Part shown: piece by piece, positions 26,241-34,823 of the stretch
How positions within the stretch are numbered: position 1 is the stretch's first letter
How the letters are laid out: the number at the start of each line of letters is the position of its first letter
DNA from: JANPLG01 sp964609085
GTDB lineage: Bacteria; Armatimonadota; SYMT01
DNA length: 39,950 nt
Assembly (NCBI GenBank): GCA_964609085.1
Contig: CAZSRZ010000044.1
Coordinates: 1 to 39,950 of the forward strand
Direction: 5' to 3'
Notes under the pieces: generated by a model
What the model was told of the DNA's origin: nothing
The model's database searches: none
What the model saw: only the letters and a program-made list of their open reading frames with translations
Program-made: the position numbers and the translations under genes

Positions 26241-26933
26241 ATGTTTCCTAGAACCAGCAGGTCGGCCAGGATCGCTGTCTGGCTTGTCACGACCGCAGCC
26301 CTCACGAGCATCCTGCTCACCGCAGGCCGAGCGCGCGAGCCCGAGGAAGGCAGCCGCGTGAAGTGCGCCAATCTGGTCTATGCCGTGAACAAGAGTTCCG
26401 TCTGCTTTAGCGACAGGTTCCTACGGCGGCTGGCGTTGGAGACCAACATCCGTACCGACACGAAGTTCGCGCGCGTTCGGCTCGACAGCGACGACCTCTA
26501 CAACTACCCCTTCGCCGTGATGACGGGGGAGGGCGGCTACACGCTGACCCCCAAAGAGAGGATCGCGCTTCGGTACTACGTGCAGAACGGCGGCTTCCTC
26601 CTCGCCTCGGCCGGCTGCTCGGATCCGGCGTGGACGCGCTCATTCCGAGCGGAAATGCGGGCGATGTTCCCAAAGCAGAACCTCACGGCCATCCCCCTCA
26701 AGCACGCGCTCTATCGCACCGTCTACAGCATCACGTCCATCCAGACCGCGCACGATCGGCGCGGCGCTGAACTCGAAGGCCTGACCATTAACGGCAAGAT
26801 CGTCGTCGCCTTCTCCCCGGACGGGCTCAATGACACGTCCCACGCAGAGAACTGCTGCTGCTGCGGAGGCGATGAGTTGGATCAGGCCGAGTACATCAAC
26901 GTGAACATCCTCTCCTACGCGCTGCTCCACTGA
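26241..26933 (+). CDS. Exported DUF4159-domain protein
   Basis: This is a 230-aa exported protein (signal peptide to about residue 33). The DUF4159 pattern is visible: CANLVYAVNKS, then DDLYNYPFAVMTGEGGYTLTPKERIALRYYVQNGGFLLASAGC, and later PLKHALYRTVYSI and VVAFSPDGL. The fold is related to glutamine amidotransferases but lacks catalytic residues. Four consecutive cysteines (Cys205-Cys208) occur in AENCCCCGGDE, with two more near residues 35 and 119. The cluster could bind metal or form disulfides, perhaps through the thioredoxin encoded two genes on. The start ATG 26241 follows GGAGG. A longer open frame upstream overlaps the coiled-coil gene and is not real. Confidence 0.9.
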   Translation: MFPRTSRSARIAVWLVTTAALTSILLTAGRAREPEEGSRVKCANLVYAVNKSSVCFSDRFLRRLALETNIRTDTKFARVRLDSDDLYNYPFAVMTGEGGYTLTPKERIALRYYVQNGGFLLASAGCSDPAWTRSFRAEMRAMFPKQNLTAIPLKHALYRTVYSITSIQTAHDRRGAELEGLTINGKIVVAFSPDGLNDTSHAENCCCCGGDELDQAEYINVNILSYALLH

Positions 26934-26938
26934 CCCCG

Positions 26939-28324
26939 ATGCGCTCGTTTCCGCCCACCGGAATCACCGCCGGCACTGCGCTGGCGCTCCTGGTTGCCCT
27001 GTCCGCTGGCGGCGGTTGCCGCAAGGCCGCCGGACCGCCGGAGCGGATGACCATCTTCCTCTCCGCGGACAGCCGCGGCTACCTGGAGCCCTGCGGCTGT
27101 CGGCGCGACCAAGCGGGCGGGTTGCCGGGCCGGGCCGCAATCATTCGCGGCAACGAATCCCCGGCTCGGCTGGTACTCGACGCGGGCAATCTCACCTCCG
27201 GCGGTCGGCCGTACGAGTTGCTCAAGCTCCGGTACCTTTTCGAGGGAATGGCCTCCATCGGCTATGACGCCGTGAACCTGGGCAGTAACGAGGCGGCGCT
27301 CGACCTGATTACACTGCGGCGATCACTGGACGAGGTGCGACTCCCGTTCGTCTCCGCGAACGTCATGGAGAAGTCGACCGGCCGCCCCGTGACCGAGCCG
27401 TTCCGCATCGTCATGCGTGGCTCACTCCGCATCGGAGTCACTGGGGTGACCGGGGTCACGGGCTACGAGACCGGCCCCGGCGTGATGGTTCGACCTGTCA
27501 CCGAGGCGCTCGCCGAGATCGTGCCGCAACTGCGAAGACGGTGTGACTTCCTGATCGTCCTCGCTTACCTCGACGAAGACGGGATCCGTGAGGTAGCTGA
27601 GAAGTACCACGAGGTGGACTGCATCCTCGGCGGGGACGTGCCTCAACCATCGAGTTCGGTCCAGGAAATCAACCGCGCCATCACGTACAGCGTGATGGAT
27701 AAAGGCAAGGTGATCGGGCAGATCGACCTGAAACGGCAGGGGGAGCGCTATGCCGTGGAAGCAGCCACCGGCTACAAGGTAGTGGGCGAGCGGCTGCCTC
27801 CCGACCCACCGATGCTGGCGCTGATCGACCGCTACAAGGGCGAGTTGCGCGAACGCCGCTTCGAATTGGCCTCGGCCGAGGGCATGGAGTCGATCGCGGG
27901 CCAGGTGAGCACGGCCGACGAGTTCGTCGGCGATACCAAGTGCCAGAGTTGTCACCAGCAGCCATTTCAGGTGACGCATGCCTCAGCGCATGCGCACGCC
28001 TTCAAGACCCTCGTCGATAAGAAGAGCGAGTTCGATCCCGAGTGCCTGGCCTGTCACACGGTCGGCTACGGGCTACACAGCGGTTTCGTGGATTCCGATA
28101 AGACCGCGGCGCTGATGAACGTGCAGTGCGAGAGTTGCCACGGGCGCGGCAAGGACCACGTGGCGACGATGTCCGCCGCCCTGCGAAACCCTGGTCTCCT
28201 CAAGGCCGCCCGGAAGAACAGCACGCTCAAGCCCGTGACGCCCGCCTCCTGCATTCGGTGTCACGACGCCGAAAACAGCGAGAATTTCAACTTCGCCAGC
28301 TTCTGGCCCAAGATCAAACACTGA
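26939..28324 (+). CDS. Tetraheme cytochrome c fused to a metallophosphatase/5'-nucleotidase-like domain, lipoprotein
   Basis: The N-terminus is a lipoprotein signal (GGGCRKAA, Cys27). Residues about 35-310 follow the calcineurin-like 5'-nucleotidase plan (FLSADSRGYLEPCGC, LVLDAGNLTS, YDAVNLGSNEAAL, FVSANV, VDCILGGD). The His of the canonical GNHE is replaced in GSNEA, and the D-x-H of the first motif is absent, so phosphatase activity is doubtful. Residues about 330-450 hold four CxxCH heme-binding motifs (Cys335, Cys369, Cys397 and Cys438), like cytochrome c554-type domains, which carry electrons in the periplasm. It starts 5 bp after the DUF4159 stop and ends 2 bp before the thioredoxin gene, so the three are one transcript. 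The role is redox and envelope-linked; the substrate is unknown. Confidence 0.9.
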   Translation: MRSFPPTGITAGTALALLVALSAGGGCRKAAGPPERMTIFLSADSRGYLEPCGCRRDQAGGLPGRAAIIRGNESPARLVLDAGNLTSGGRPYELLKLRYLFEGMASIGYDAVNLGSNEAALDLITLRRSLDEVRLPFVSANVMEKSTGRPVTEPFRIVMRGSLRIGVTGVTGVTGYETGPGVMVRPVTEALAEIVPQLRRRCDFLIVLAYLDEDGIREVAEKYHEVDCILGGDVPQPSSSVQEINRAITYSVMDKGKVIGQIDLKRQGERYAVEAATGYKVVGERLPPDPPMLALIDRYKGELRERRFELASAEGMESIAGQVSTADEFVGDTKCQSCHQQPFQVTHASAHAHAFKTLVDKKSEFDPECLACHTVGYGLHSGFVDSDKTAALMNVQCESCHGRGKDHVATMSAALRNPGLLKAARKNSTLKPVTPASCIRCHDAENSENFNFASFWPKIKH

Positions 28325-28326
28325 CC

Positions 28327-29166
28327 ATGCGCTGCCTCCCCTCGATCTCCCTCGCCTGCATCTTATTTCTCGCCGCGTGCGCCCTGGTGAGCGGACCGAT
28401 GTCGCCTCCGGGCCACGCCGCCCCCGCGTCGGTGAAATGGGTCAAGGACCTGGAAGCCGGTCGCCGCGAGGCCGCCCGCACCGACAAGCTGCTGGTGATC
28501 GACTTCACCGCTCGCTGGTGCGGACCGTGCCGCAGGATGGACGAGCAGACGTTTCGAAACGCCGCCGTCATCGCGCTGCTTCAGCGTGCCGTCTGCGTAA
28601 GGGTGGACATCGACGAGAATCCTCGGGTAGCTACTGAGTTTGAGGTTACCTCGATTCCGCGTGTCGTCTTGCTGCGTTCCGGTCAGGGACCGGCGACTGC
28701 TGATCTGCTCGGATTCCGGGGACCGGGGGATATGGTGACGGAGCTGCGCCGAGCCATGGGGCTGCGACCGGATGAAGGCGACCCGGCGCCCACCGAGCCG
28801 GTGGAGCTCTCCCGACTCCGCGTCACCCTGGCTGAGGGCAACTACGCCGCTCTCAAGCAGACTGATCCCAGGGCCGCAGCCGTCGGGCTGAACCAGCTAG
28901 TCGCCTCCCTCGGCGTGACTCGGGAACAGGAGCTCGCGCCCCTGATTGATCTGCTCCGGAAGACCGGCCCCGACGCGATTCCAGCCCTTATCCGAGGGAT
29001 GAACCACCGATATCTCGCCGTCCGGGCTGCGTCCTTCCGTTCGCTACAGATACTGATGCGGGAGCGGAAGCTGACGTCAGCCCTCACCTTCGACCCCTGG
29101 GCGGCGCCCCGCGTCCGTCAGAGCCAGCTTCAGCCCTGGGTCAAGTGGTCGCAGTCCGTGAAGTAG
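28327..29166 (+). CDS. Exported thioredoxin-domain protein
   Basis: This is a 279-aa protein with an N-terminal lipoprotein-like or signal segment (SLACILFLAACALVSG). The thioredoxin domain follows at residues about 40-140, with LVIDFTARWCGPCRRMD. The active site is W64-C65-G-P-C68, and the cis-proline strand is VTSIPRVVLL. The C-terminal 130 residues are helical and end in a HEAT-like segment (IPALIRGMNHRYLAVRAASFRSLQIL). The domain architecture suggests disulfide exchange outside the cytoplasm, possibly for the heme-binding or Cys-rich proteins encoded just upstream. The ATG is 2 bp after the cytochrome stop; the longer open frame upstream overlaps the cytochrome and is rejected. It is the last gene of the cluster. 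Confidence 0.9.
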   Translation: MRCLPSISLACILFLAACALVSGPMSPPGHAAPASVKWVKDLEAGRREAARTDKLLVIDFTARWCGPCRRMDEQTFRNAAVIALLQRAVCVRVDIDENPRVATEFEVTSIPRVVLLRSGQGPATADLLGFRGPGDMVTELRRAMGLRPDEGDPAPTEPVELSRLRVTLAEGNYAALKQTDPRAAAVGLNQLVASLGVTREQELAPLIDLLRKTGPDAIPALIRGMNHRYLAVRAASFRSLQILMRERKLTSALTFDPWAAPRVRQSQLQPWVKWSQSVK

Positions 29167-29265
29167 CGGCGGTCGGCGGAGCTCCATGCCTGGATAAGAA
29201 AAGAGTTTCGCCGGGACCTCAGGATGGATTCCGCTGCGGCATTGTGTCAGCTCGTACCGGCGAGC

Positions 29266-31827
29266 TCAGAAGTCCCTGAAGCCGCCCGCGGCAAGATCTC
29301 CCATTTGATACGTCGCCCGTTCCATCTGGGAGCGCGTGACATCGTGCCAGCGACGGCGGCGGCAAGAGGTCAGCTTCCATTCGGCACCGGTGCGCTCGAA
29401 CAGGGCAGTCATCTCCGTTGGCGAGCTCATCCCACTCATTCCGGCGTAGGGGTCGGCCTCGCGTGGCGGCGAGGGGGCACCCCAATCCCAGAAGTGGACC
29501 TCGGCTCGGCTGCCGTCCTGGGCAAGCAAGACCGGGCCATCCCGCTTCAAGACCGTCCCCGCCTCATCCAGAGGACCGCCGAATTCCAGAGTCCGGATGG
29601 ACCGCAACTCCCGGAAGCGGCTCCGGAGTTCATCTTTTCCGATGCAGATCACGCACCCCGAGGCGCCGTGGAACTCCTGCCAGTACGGCTTCTCCAGCAC
29701 CACCAGGATCGGATCGGTAGATGGGTCTCGTCCAAAGAGCGCGGCGAACACTTGCTGCAGCAACTCTGCCCGTCCGCCGGGCGACGCCGGAGAGGCGGCG
29801 GACGACACGCGGGGATTTCCGTCACGACCATCCGGCGTCCCGTCTCCGTCAGTGTCGGGCTTTTTCGGGTCCGTCCCCAGTCGCTTCTCGACCAGGTCAG
29901 TCACTCCGTCTCGGTCCGCGTCCTTCCGGAGCTCCTGCAGACTGAGCGTCAGGGGCTTGATTGATCCTCCTCGCGTCTGCTGCATGAGCTGGGAGTAGCG
30001 CTGCACCTCTTTGGTGTACTTCTGGTAGAGTTCGGGCTGGTTCTGCAACTTCTTGAAGAGCTGTTGCAGTTTGGCCAACTCCGCCGCGACGCCCTGGTTC
30101 GCCGGGAGCACCTCGACCCGATCGCCCTTCACCCGGAGAGCGACGCTGCCGGGAGTAAGGGGTTGATCGCGACCCCCGTACGGGGACCCGGTCCGAGCAG
30201 GGGCCTGGCCCGTAAACAGGACCTCGTCCCACCGCCCACGCTTGCTGTGGGCTAGCCACACATCCTGACTTGATCCAAGTCGATCGGAAACGATGAGGCC
30301 CCAGATCTCCCCGGACGGCAGCGCGTTCGTAGCAAGCGGGATAATCTCGCCCTGCTTGTTCAGCGCCGATGGAGGCGCGCTCTCGGCGGTCGGGCGGGAG
30401 ACGGTCCCGCCGGTGCCGGACACCCCGGATGGCGACGGCTGCTGGATCTTGAACCCGAGCCCTGCGGGGAGGATCTCCTTGCGCTCCATCCCGGCGATGA
30501 GTAGTCGGGACTGCCCCGCTGCCAGCAACGCGATCCGAGCCAGTCGTCGCTCGACAGCCGAGAGTCCGGGAGCCCGCGCCACGTCCGCGAGCCACGCGGC
30601 AGATGCCTCCGTGGGAGCCGCGGCCAGGGCACCGATCAGCGTGCGACGCAGCGCTTTTTGGAACTGAGCGGGCTTCCCCTCCAGTTTCCCCGTGAGCCGG
30701 CCGGCAAACTCGATCAGGGCCGTGTTCGCGGCCGGTTCGGTCATCTGCGCCATCGCCGCAATCGCCGCGGCCGCGATGGCCGGCTTCTCTGGATCTAGAT
30801 GCGCCGTCAACGTCGGGACGGCCTGCTTCCCCAGCAGTGCGAGCCCCTCAAACGCAGTCATCGCCTCTCGGGGGAGTGGGGCGATGGCGGTCGCGTCCTC
30901 TCCCTCTGGGCTGCCGCCAACCTGCCTGCTGCCAAAGGAGCTGAAGGTATCCGCCGTCTCCGCCGCGGTCGACTTGATCACCTCTTCCAGCCTGCCGATC
31001 TCCTGCGCAATTCTGGCCGGCTCCTTCAGCGGCGAGAGCCGCCAGGCACCATCAGCGCCCTGACGCACATCGGCCACCAGGTAGGAACCCAATTGCTTAA
31101 GGAACTCGGGGATGTCGGTGCGGTCCGCCACGAGCAGCTCAAGCGCGGGTGGCGTATCGTCCGTCTCGCCTCCTCCCTGCTGCATCCGCATGGCGAACCG
31201 CATGACCTCACTCTGTCCGTCCAGATTGGCCATCGCCTCGGCCCTGGCCGCCGCGCCGGCGATCAGTTTCTCACGCGGTCGATACACCTCCGGTGCCGCC
31301 TCGATCCGGAGCTTCAGCACATCCCCGATGGCCTTCAGCAGCAGCGCACCTGTTGGAGCGCGAACATAGAATCCGACCACCTCGTCCGCCTGCTTTCTCT
31401 TCGCCGCGGCCAGCTCAGTCTTTGTGCCGAAGTAGAGCAGAATCCGGTCGCCCTGCCTCTCCCAACTGACCCGGGCGCCAGCCTTGGGCAGGGCGTTGAG
31501 CGCCGCCTCGACCGAAGTGGGGGGACTCTCGCGATTGGCGGTCCATGCCACCATCTCGAGCGGCCGCGGCGCGAGGGCCACCCACGTGCCGCCCGCCGCC
31601 TCGGAGAGGCCGCGAGCTACGTCGAGCGGCTCCTGCGCCTGCGAACCGCCCATCCAAAACGAGGGGCTGATCGGGCGGGAGAGGTCGGCCACCGGGATCG
31701 CGGGAGGTACAGCCGCAACCGGGGGATTCGATGGTGGCCGGACCGGATTCGGGGCTGCAGCAGGGCGACAACCCGCGAGAATGGGACTCGCCGTCAGACA
31801 GATGAGCCAGCCTCTAAAGCACCGCAT
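29266..31827 (-). CDS. Large lipoprotein with HEAT-like and calcium-binding type-3 repeat segments
   Basis: This is an 853-aa lipoprotein (lipobox ILAGC, Cys20) of unknown function. Residues about 55-140 resemble a secretin/TonB short N-terminal (STN-like) fold (EPLDVARGLSEAAGGTW through RILLYFGT). Residues about 330-450 look like HEAT repeats (AFEGLALLGKQAVPTLTAHL and AAWLADVARAPGLSAVERR). A region near residues 635-680 has thrombospondin type-3-like calcium loops (DADRDGVTDLVEKRLGTDP, then DTDGDGTPDGRDGNP). The final 170 residues include FHGASGCVICIG and a beta-rich tail. The start ATG 31827 is the first in frame. The gene stands alone, divergent from the M16 peptidase pair and convergent with the MoxR cluster. 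Confidence 0.82.
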   Translation of the reverse strand: MRCFRGWLICLTASPILAGCRPAAAPNPVRPPSNPPVAAVPPAIPVADLSRPISPSFWMGGSQAQEPLDVARGLSEAAGGTWVALAPRPLEMVAWTANRESPPTSVEAALNALPKAGARVSWERQGDRILLYFGTKTELAAAKRKQADEVVGFYVRAPTGALLLKAIGDVLKLRIEAAPEVYRPREKLIAGAAARAEAMANLDGQSEVMRFAMRMQQGGGETDDTPPALELLVADRTDIPEFLKQLGSYLVADVRQGADGAWRLSPLKEPARIAQEIGRLEEVIKSTAAETADTFSSFGSRQVGGSPEGEDATAIAPLPREAMTAFEGLALLGKQAVPTLTAHLDPEKPAIAAAAIAAMAQMTEPAANTALIEFAGRLTGKLEGKPAQFQKALRRTLIGALAAAPTEASAAWLADVARAPGLSAVERRLARIALLAAGQSRLLIAGMERKEILPAGLGFKIQQPSPSGVSGTGGTVSRPTAESAPPSALNKQGEIIPLATNALPSGEIWGLIVSDRLGSSQDVWLAHSKRGRWDEVLFTGQAPARTGSPYGGRDQPLTPGSVALRVKGDRVEVLPANQGVAAELAKLQQLFKKLQNQPELYQKYTKEVQRYSQLMQQTRGGSIKPLTLSLQELRKDADRDGVTDLVEKRLGTDPKKPDTDGDGTPDGRDGNPRVSSAASPASPGGRAELLQQVFAALFGRDPSTDPILVVLEKPYWQEFHGASGCVICIGKDELRSRFRELRSIRTLEFGGPLDEAGTVLKRDGPVLLAQDGSRAEVHFWDWGAPSPPREADPYAGMSGMSSPTEMTALFERTGAEWKLTSCRRRRWHDVTRSQMERATYQMGDLAAGGFRDF

Positions 31828-32034
31828 CTTCGCCCCCCAGTCACCATCGGGTTGCCCCGAAAGGTCAGCGAATCCTGCCGTGGCACGTCGGGGTAGGTAA
31901 ATGCTGCGACGGGGCCGGAATAGGTTGGCGTCCGCGCCGCGGTCGGAGGCATTTTACCGCTCGCGAAGAGACGGGATTAGAATACCTGGAGGAGCGCTGC
32001 CCGCGCCCCATCCCGTCCACAGGAGGCTCTGCCG
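31828..32034. other. Divergent intergenic region with weak promoter signals
   Basis: This region of about 207 bp separates the large lipoprotein (minus) from the M16 pair (plus). TAGAAT at 31978-31983 is a possible -10 for the plus-strand operon, about 50 bp before its start. The -35 region is poor. AGGAGG at 32021-32026 is the ribosome site. Nothing else is recognised. Confidence 0.3.
32021..32026 (+). promoter_or_regulatory. Strong ribosome binding site deciding a TTG start
   Basis: A full AGGAGG lies 8 bases before the TTG at 32035. The spacing and consensus match support TTG as the start of the first M16 gene. Confidence 0.8.
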
Positions 32035-33273
32035 TTGCAAGGAGTGCACTATCAACTCCGAATGAAGAATGGCCTGGTGGTGGTGGCTGAGCCGCTGTCG
32101 GCTGTCCGATCCGCTGCCTTCCAATTCATCGTCCCCGGTGGTGCCGTCCACGATCCGGAGGACCGCCTCGGCACGGCTACGGTTCTGGAGGGGCTCTCCT
32201 ACCGTGGTGCGGGTGAACTCAACACACGCCAGCTCTCAGAGGCGCTGGACGGCCTGGGGGTGCAGCGCGGAGGGTCGGCGGAACTCGAGTACGCCAGCTT
32301 CGGTGCCGCACTTCTGGCGGATGACCTTCCCCGAGTGTTGGCGATTTACGCCGACATCCTGCGCCGCCCACGTCTGCCTGCCGAAGAGTTGGGTGCGGAA
32401 AAGGCCCTGGCTCTCCAGAAGATCCAACGGTTGGAGGACAGCCCCACCGACAAGCTGTTCCTTCGGTTGCGGCGGGCCTTCTACACCAATGTCTACGGGC
32501 GTACCTCGCTCGGCAGCGCCGAGGGCATCGAGGCGATCGATCCCGAGTCTATCCGGGTCAACCACGCGGCCCATTACCGGCCCGGAGGCACGATCCTTGC
32601 CATCGCCGGTCGGTTCAACTGGCACGAGTTGGTGGCGGTGCTGGAGGACCTGCTGGGGGACTGGGAAGGCACGGCACCGGTCGCGCCCCCGCCGGACTCC
32701 ACCGGCCGCGAGCGCTACATCCACATTCCACAGGAAACCAATCAGGAACAGATCGGAATCATCTATCCCGCGTTGCCCGTGGGGCATCCACAGTACTACG
32801 ATATGCGGCTGGCGATGGAAGTTCTCTCCGGGGGGATGGCATCCCGGCTCTTCACCGAGGTCCGTGAAAAGCGCGGTCTCTGCTACACGGTGAAGGCCGT
32901 CAACCAGACCTTGCGGGGAGCCGGGGCGATCGTCGCGTACTCGGGCACAACGCCGGAGCGCTGTCAGGAGACGTTTGACGTGATTGTTCAGGAGATTCAC
33001 CGACTGCAAGAGGGGGTAACCGAGGCGGAACTCCAACGCGCGCGCATCGGTCTGCTCTCCGGCCTCGTGATGCAAAGCGAGGCCACCCGGTCCCGCGCGC
33101 TCAGCATTGCTCGGGATCAGTACCTGCTGGGGGAGGTTCGGACGATGGATGAGATCCGGGCCGGCGTGGAGGCGGTGACAACCGGGTCGATTTACGCTTA
33201 CCTGCAGGCAAATCCACCCGGCGACTTCACCATCGCCACGCTGGGCCCGCGAGAGTTGGAGGTCGGCGCATGA
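32035..33273 (+). CDS. M16 peptidase family protein, non-catalytic subunit
   Basis: This is a 412-aa M16 fold protein, starting at TTG with a perfect AGGAGG. The zinc-binding His-x-x-Glu-His of active M16 enzymes is replaced by T49-V-L-E-G53 (TATVLEGLSYRG aligned on SHFLEHMLFKG), so both metal-binding histidines are lost. The second-half motif REKRGLCYTV with its Arg and Tyr, which binds substrate, is intact, and SGGMASRLFTEV precedes it. This is the pattern of the non-catalytic partner in heterodimeric M16 enzymes. The ATG of the catalytic partner overlaps its stop (ATGA), so translation is coupled and the two are expected to form one enzyme. Confidence 0.93.
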   Translation: MQGVHYQLRMKNGLVVVAEPLSAVRSAAFQFIVPGGAVHDPEDRLGTATVLEGLSYRGAGELNTRQLSEALDGLGVQRGGSAELEYASFGAALLADDLPRVLAIYADILRRPRLPAEELGAEKALALQKIQRLEDSPTDKLFLRLRRAFYTNVYGRTSLGSAEGIEAIDPESIRVNHAAHYRPGGTILAIAGRFNWHELVAVLEDLLGDWEGTAPVAPPPDSTGRERYIHIPQETNQEQIGIIYPALPVGHPQYYDMRLAMEVLSGGMASRLFTEVREKRGLCYTVKAVNQTLRGAGAIVAYSGTTPERCQETFDVIVQEIHRLQEGVTEAELQRARIGLLSGLVMQSEATRSRALSIARDQYLLGEVRTMDEIRAGVEAVTTGSIYAYLQANPPGDFTIATLGPRELEVGA

Positions 33274-34499
33274 TCTTTCGCGAGGAGCGTCTCCCCAACG
33301 GTCTGACCGTCATCGGCGAGCAGAATCCCGATGTCCTGAGCTTTGCGGCGGGGTACTTCGTTCGCACGGGAGCGCGCGACGAGCCGCTCGAGGTGAGCGG
33401 AGTTAGCCACTTCCTTGAGCACATGCTCTTCAAGGGCTCCACGCGGCGGACCGCCGAGGACGTGAACCGGGAGTTCGACGAACTCGGTGCCGACTACAAC
33501 GCCTTCACCAGCGAGGAATACACCGTTTACTACGGGTGCGTGTTGCCGGAGTTCCAGGCGCCTCTCCTGGACTTGCTCACCGACCTGATGCGGCCTGTGC
33601 TGCGGACCTCGGATTTCGAGATGGAGAAGCAAGTCATCCTGGAGGAGATCGCCCTCTATAAGGACAAGCCACAGTTCACTGTCATCGATGAGGCGAGATC
33701 GCTCTACTTCGCTGGCCACCCGCTGGGGCAGTCGGTGCTCGGCTCCAATGAGAGCATCACGGCGCTGCAGCGAGATCAGATGCACGCCTACTGGGAGGAG
33801 CGCTACTCCCCCGGCAACCTCGTGCTGACGCTCACCGGCACGTTCGACTGGAACGCCGCATTGGCACAAGTCGCCTCGGACACGGCGGCCTGGCCGACGC
33901 GGTCCGCCCCACGCGCCTTTCCCGACTTCGCGCCGGCGCCCCGCGTGCGGCTGATGCGGGATGAGAAAGTCCACCGCGCGCATCTCGCTTTCGTGGCCCC
34001 TGGCGTGGCCGCCGGCAGCGAAGAGCGGTTTGCCGCCGGCATCCTGGGCGATATCCTCGGGGGCGGTGAAGGCAGTCGGCTCTACTGGAGTCTCGTGGAG
34101 CCCGGTCTCGCCGACGGGGCATCGCTAGGCCACGACGAGGAAGACGGCAGCGGCAACTTCTTCGGCTACGCCTCGTGCGACCCGGAACGGGCACAGGAGG
34201 TGACGGACCGTGTGCGCGCCGTCTTCGAGAAAGCCCAGTCCGAGGGGGTTCGCGATGACGAGATCGAGCGAGCCAAGCGCAAACTCGCGAGCGCCCTGGT
34301 GATCCACGATGAAATCCCGCGAGGCAGGCTCTTCCACGTTGGCTTCGAGTGGCAGTACCGAGGTGCCTACCTCCCTCTGGACAGCGCTATCGACCGCTAC
34401 CTCGCCGTCACCCCCGGAGACGTCGCCGCCCTCCTGGCCCGTAGGCCCTTCGATCAGATGAGCATCCTCGGCCTGGGACCCATGTCCACCCTCGCCTGA
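33270..34499 (+). CDS. M16 zinc peptidase, catalytic subunit
   Basis: This is a 409-aa zinc metallopeptidase. His47-F-L-Glu50-His51 (GVSHFLEHMLFKG) binds zinc and supplies the general base. Glutamates 125-126 (VILEEIALYKD) supply the third ligand at the expected distance. N-AFTSEEYTVYYG is the typical substrate-channel strand. The second half has GGGEGSRLYWSLVEPGLADGAS, in which the usual Lys-Arg-Gly-Leu-x-Tyr substrate-binding motif is missing. That motif is present in the upstream partner, so the two appear to divide the functions of one ancestral enzyme. There is no signal peptide, so it is likely cytoplasmic. The natural substrates are unknown (processed peptides or small proteins). Confidence 0.95.
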   Translation: MIFREERLPNGLTVIGEQNPDVLSFAAGYFVRTGARDEPLEVSGVSHFLEHMLFKGSTRRTAEDVNREFDELGADYNAFTSEEYTVYYGCVLPEFQAPLLDLLTDLMRPVLRTSDFEMEKQVILEEIALYKDKPQFTVIDEARSLYFAGHPLGQSVLGSNESITALQRDQMHAYWEERYSPGNLVLTLTGTFDWNAALAQVASDTAAWPTRSAPRAFPDFAPAPRVRLMRDEKVHRAHLAFVAPGVAAGSEERFAAGILGDILGGGEGSRLYWSLVEPGLADGASLGHDEEDGSGNFFGYASCDPERAQEVTDRVRAVFEKAQSEGVRDDEIERAKRKLASALVIHDEIPRGRLFHVGFEWQYRGAYLPLDSAIDRYLAVTPGDVAALLARRPFDQMSILGLGPMSTLA

Positions 34500-34524
34500 G
34501 AGTCACCCCAGGAATACACGCAAG

Positions 34525-34794
34525 ATGGAAGACATCATGCCGTTCGTCGTCGCCATCTTCGGCATCCTCTGGCTTTCGGGCTCCCTCCGGACGCTCGTCG
34601 ACAAGCTGCCGGGGGCAGGGACGGCCGAGGTGAAGCAGTTGAAGCGCGAGGTCGAGTCGCTGAAGGCGGAGGTCCAGAGCCTCCGCTCCAACAACAGCAC
34701 CGACGTTCTCGAACTCGACGGCACTCTGGACGCCCTCGACCGCCGCATCCGTCGACTCGAAGAGGCGGGTGTTGAGACCGTCCGACAGCGATAA
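34525..34794 (+). CDS. Small membrane protein with coiled coil, 89 aa
   Basis: This short protein has one N-terminal membrane helix (PFVVAIFGILWLSGSLRTLV). It is followed by a leucine-zipper-like coiled coil (VKQLKREVESLKAEVQSLRS, then LDALDRRIRRLEEAG). It starts 25 bp after the M16 catalytic gene, on the same strand. It is a plausible real gene, because the hydrophobic helix and regular heptads are unlikely by chance. I do not recognise a family; phage-shock PspB-like small proteins have a similar layout. Confidence 0.7.
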   Translation: MEDIMPFVVAIFGILWLSGSLRTLVDKLPGAGTAEVKQLKREVESLKAEVQSLRSNNSTDVLELDGTLDALDRRIRRLEEAGVETVRQR

Positions 34795-34823
34795 CGCGCC
34801 AATCTCCGACCGGTCGAGCCGCC

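Noticed and set aside
30799..31896. Plus-strand frame of 365 codons opposite the large lipoprotein
   Set aside because: The minus-strand frame has a lipobox and coherent domains; this one has Arg/Gly-rich shadow composition.
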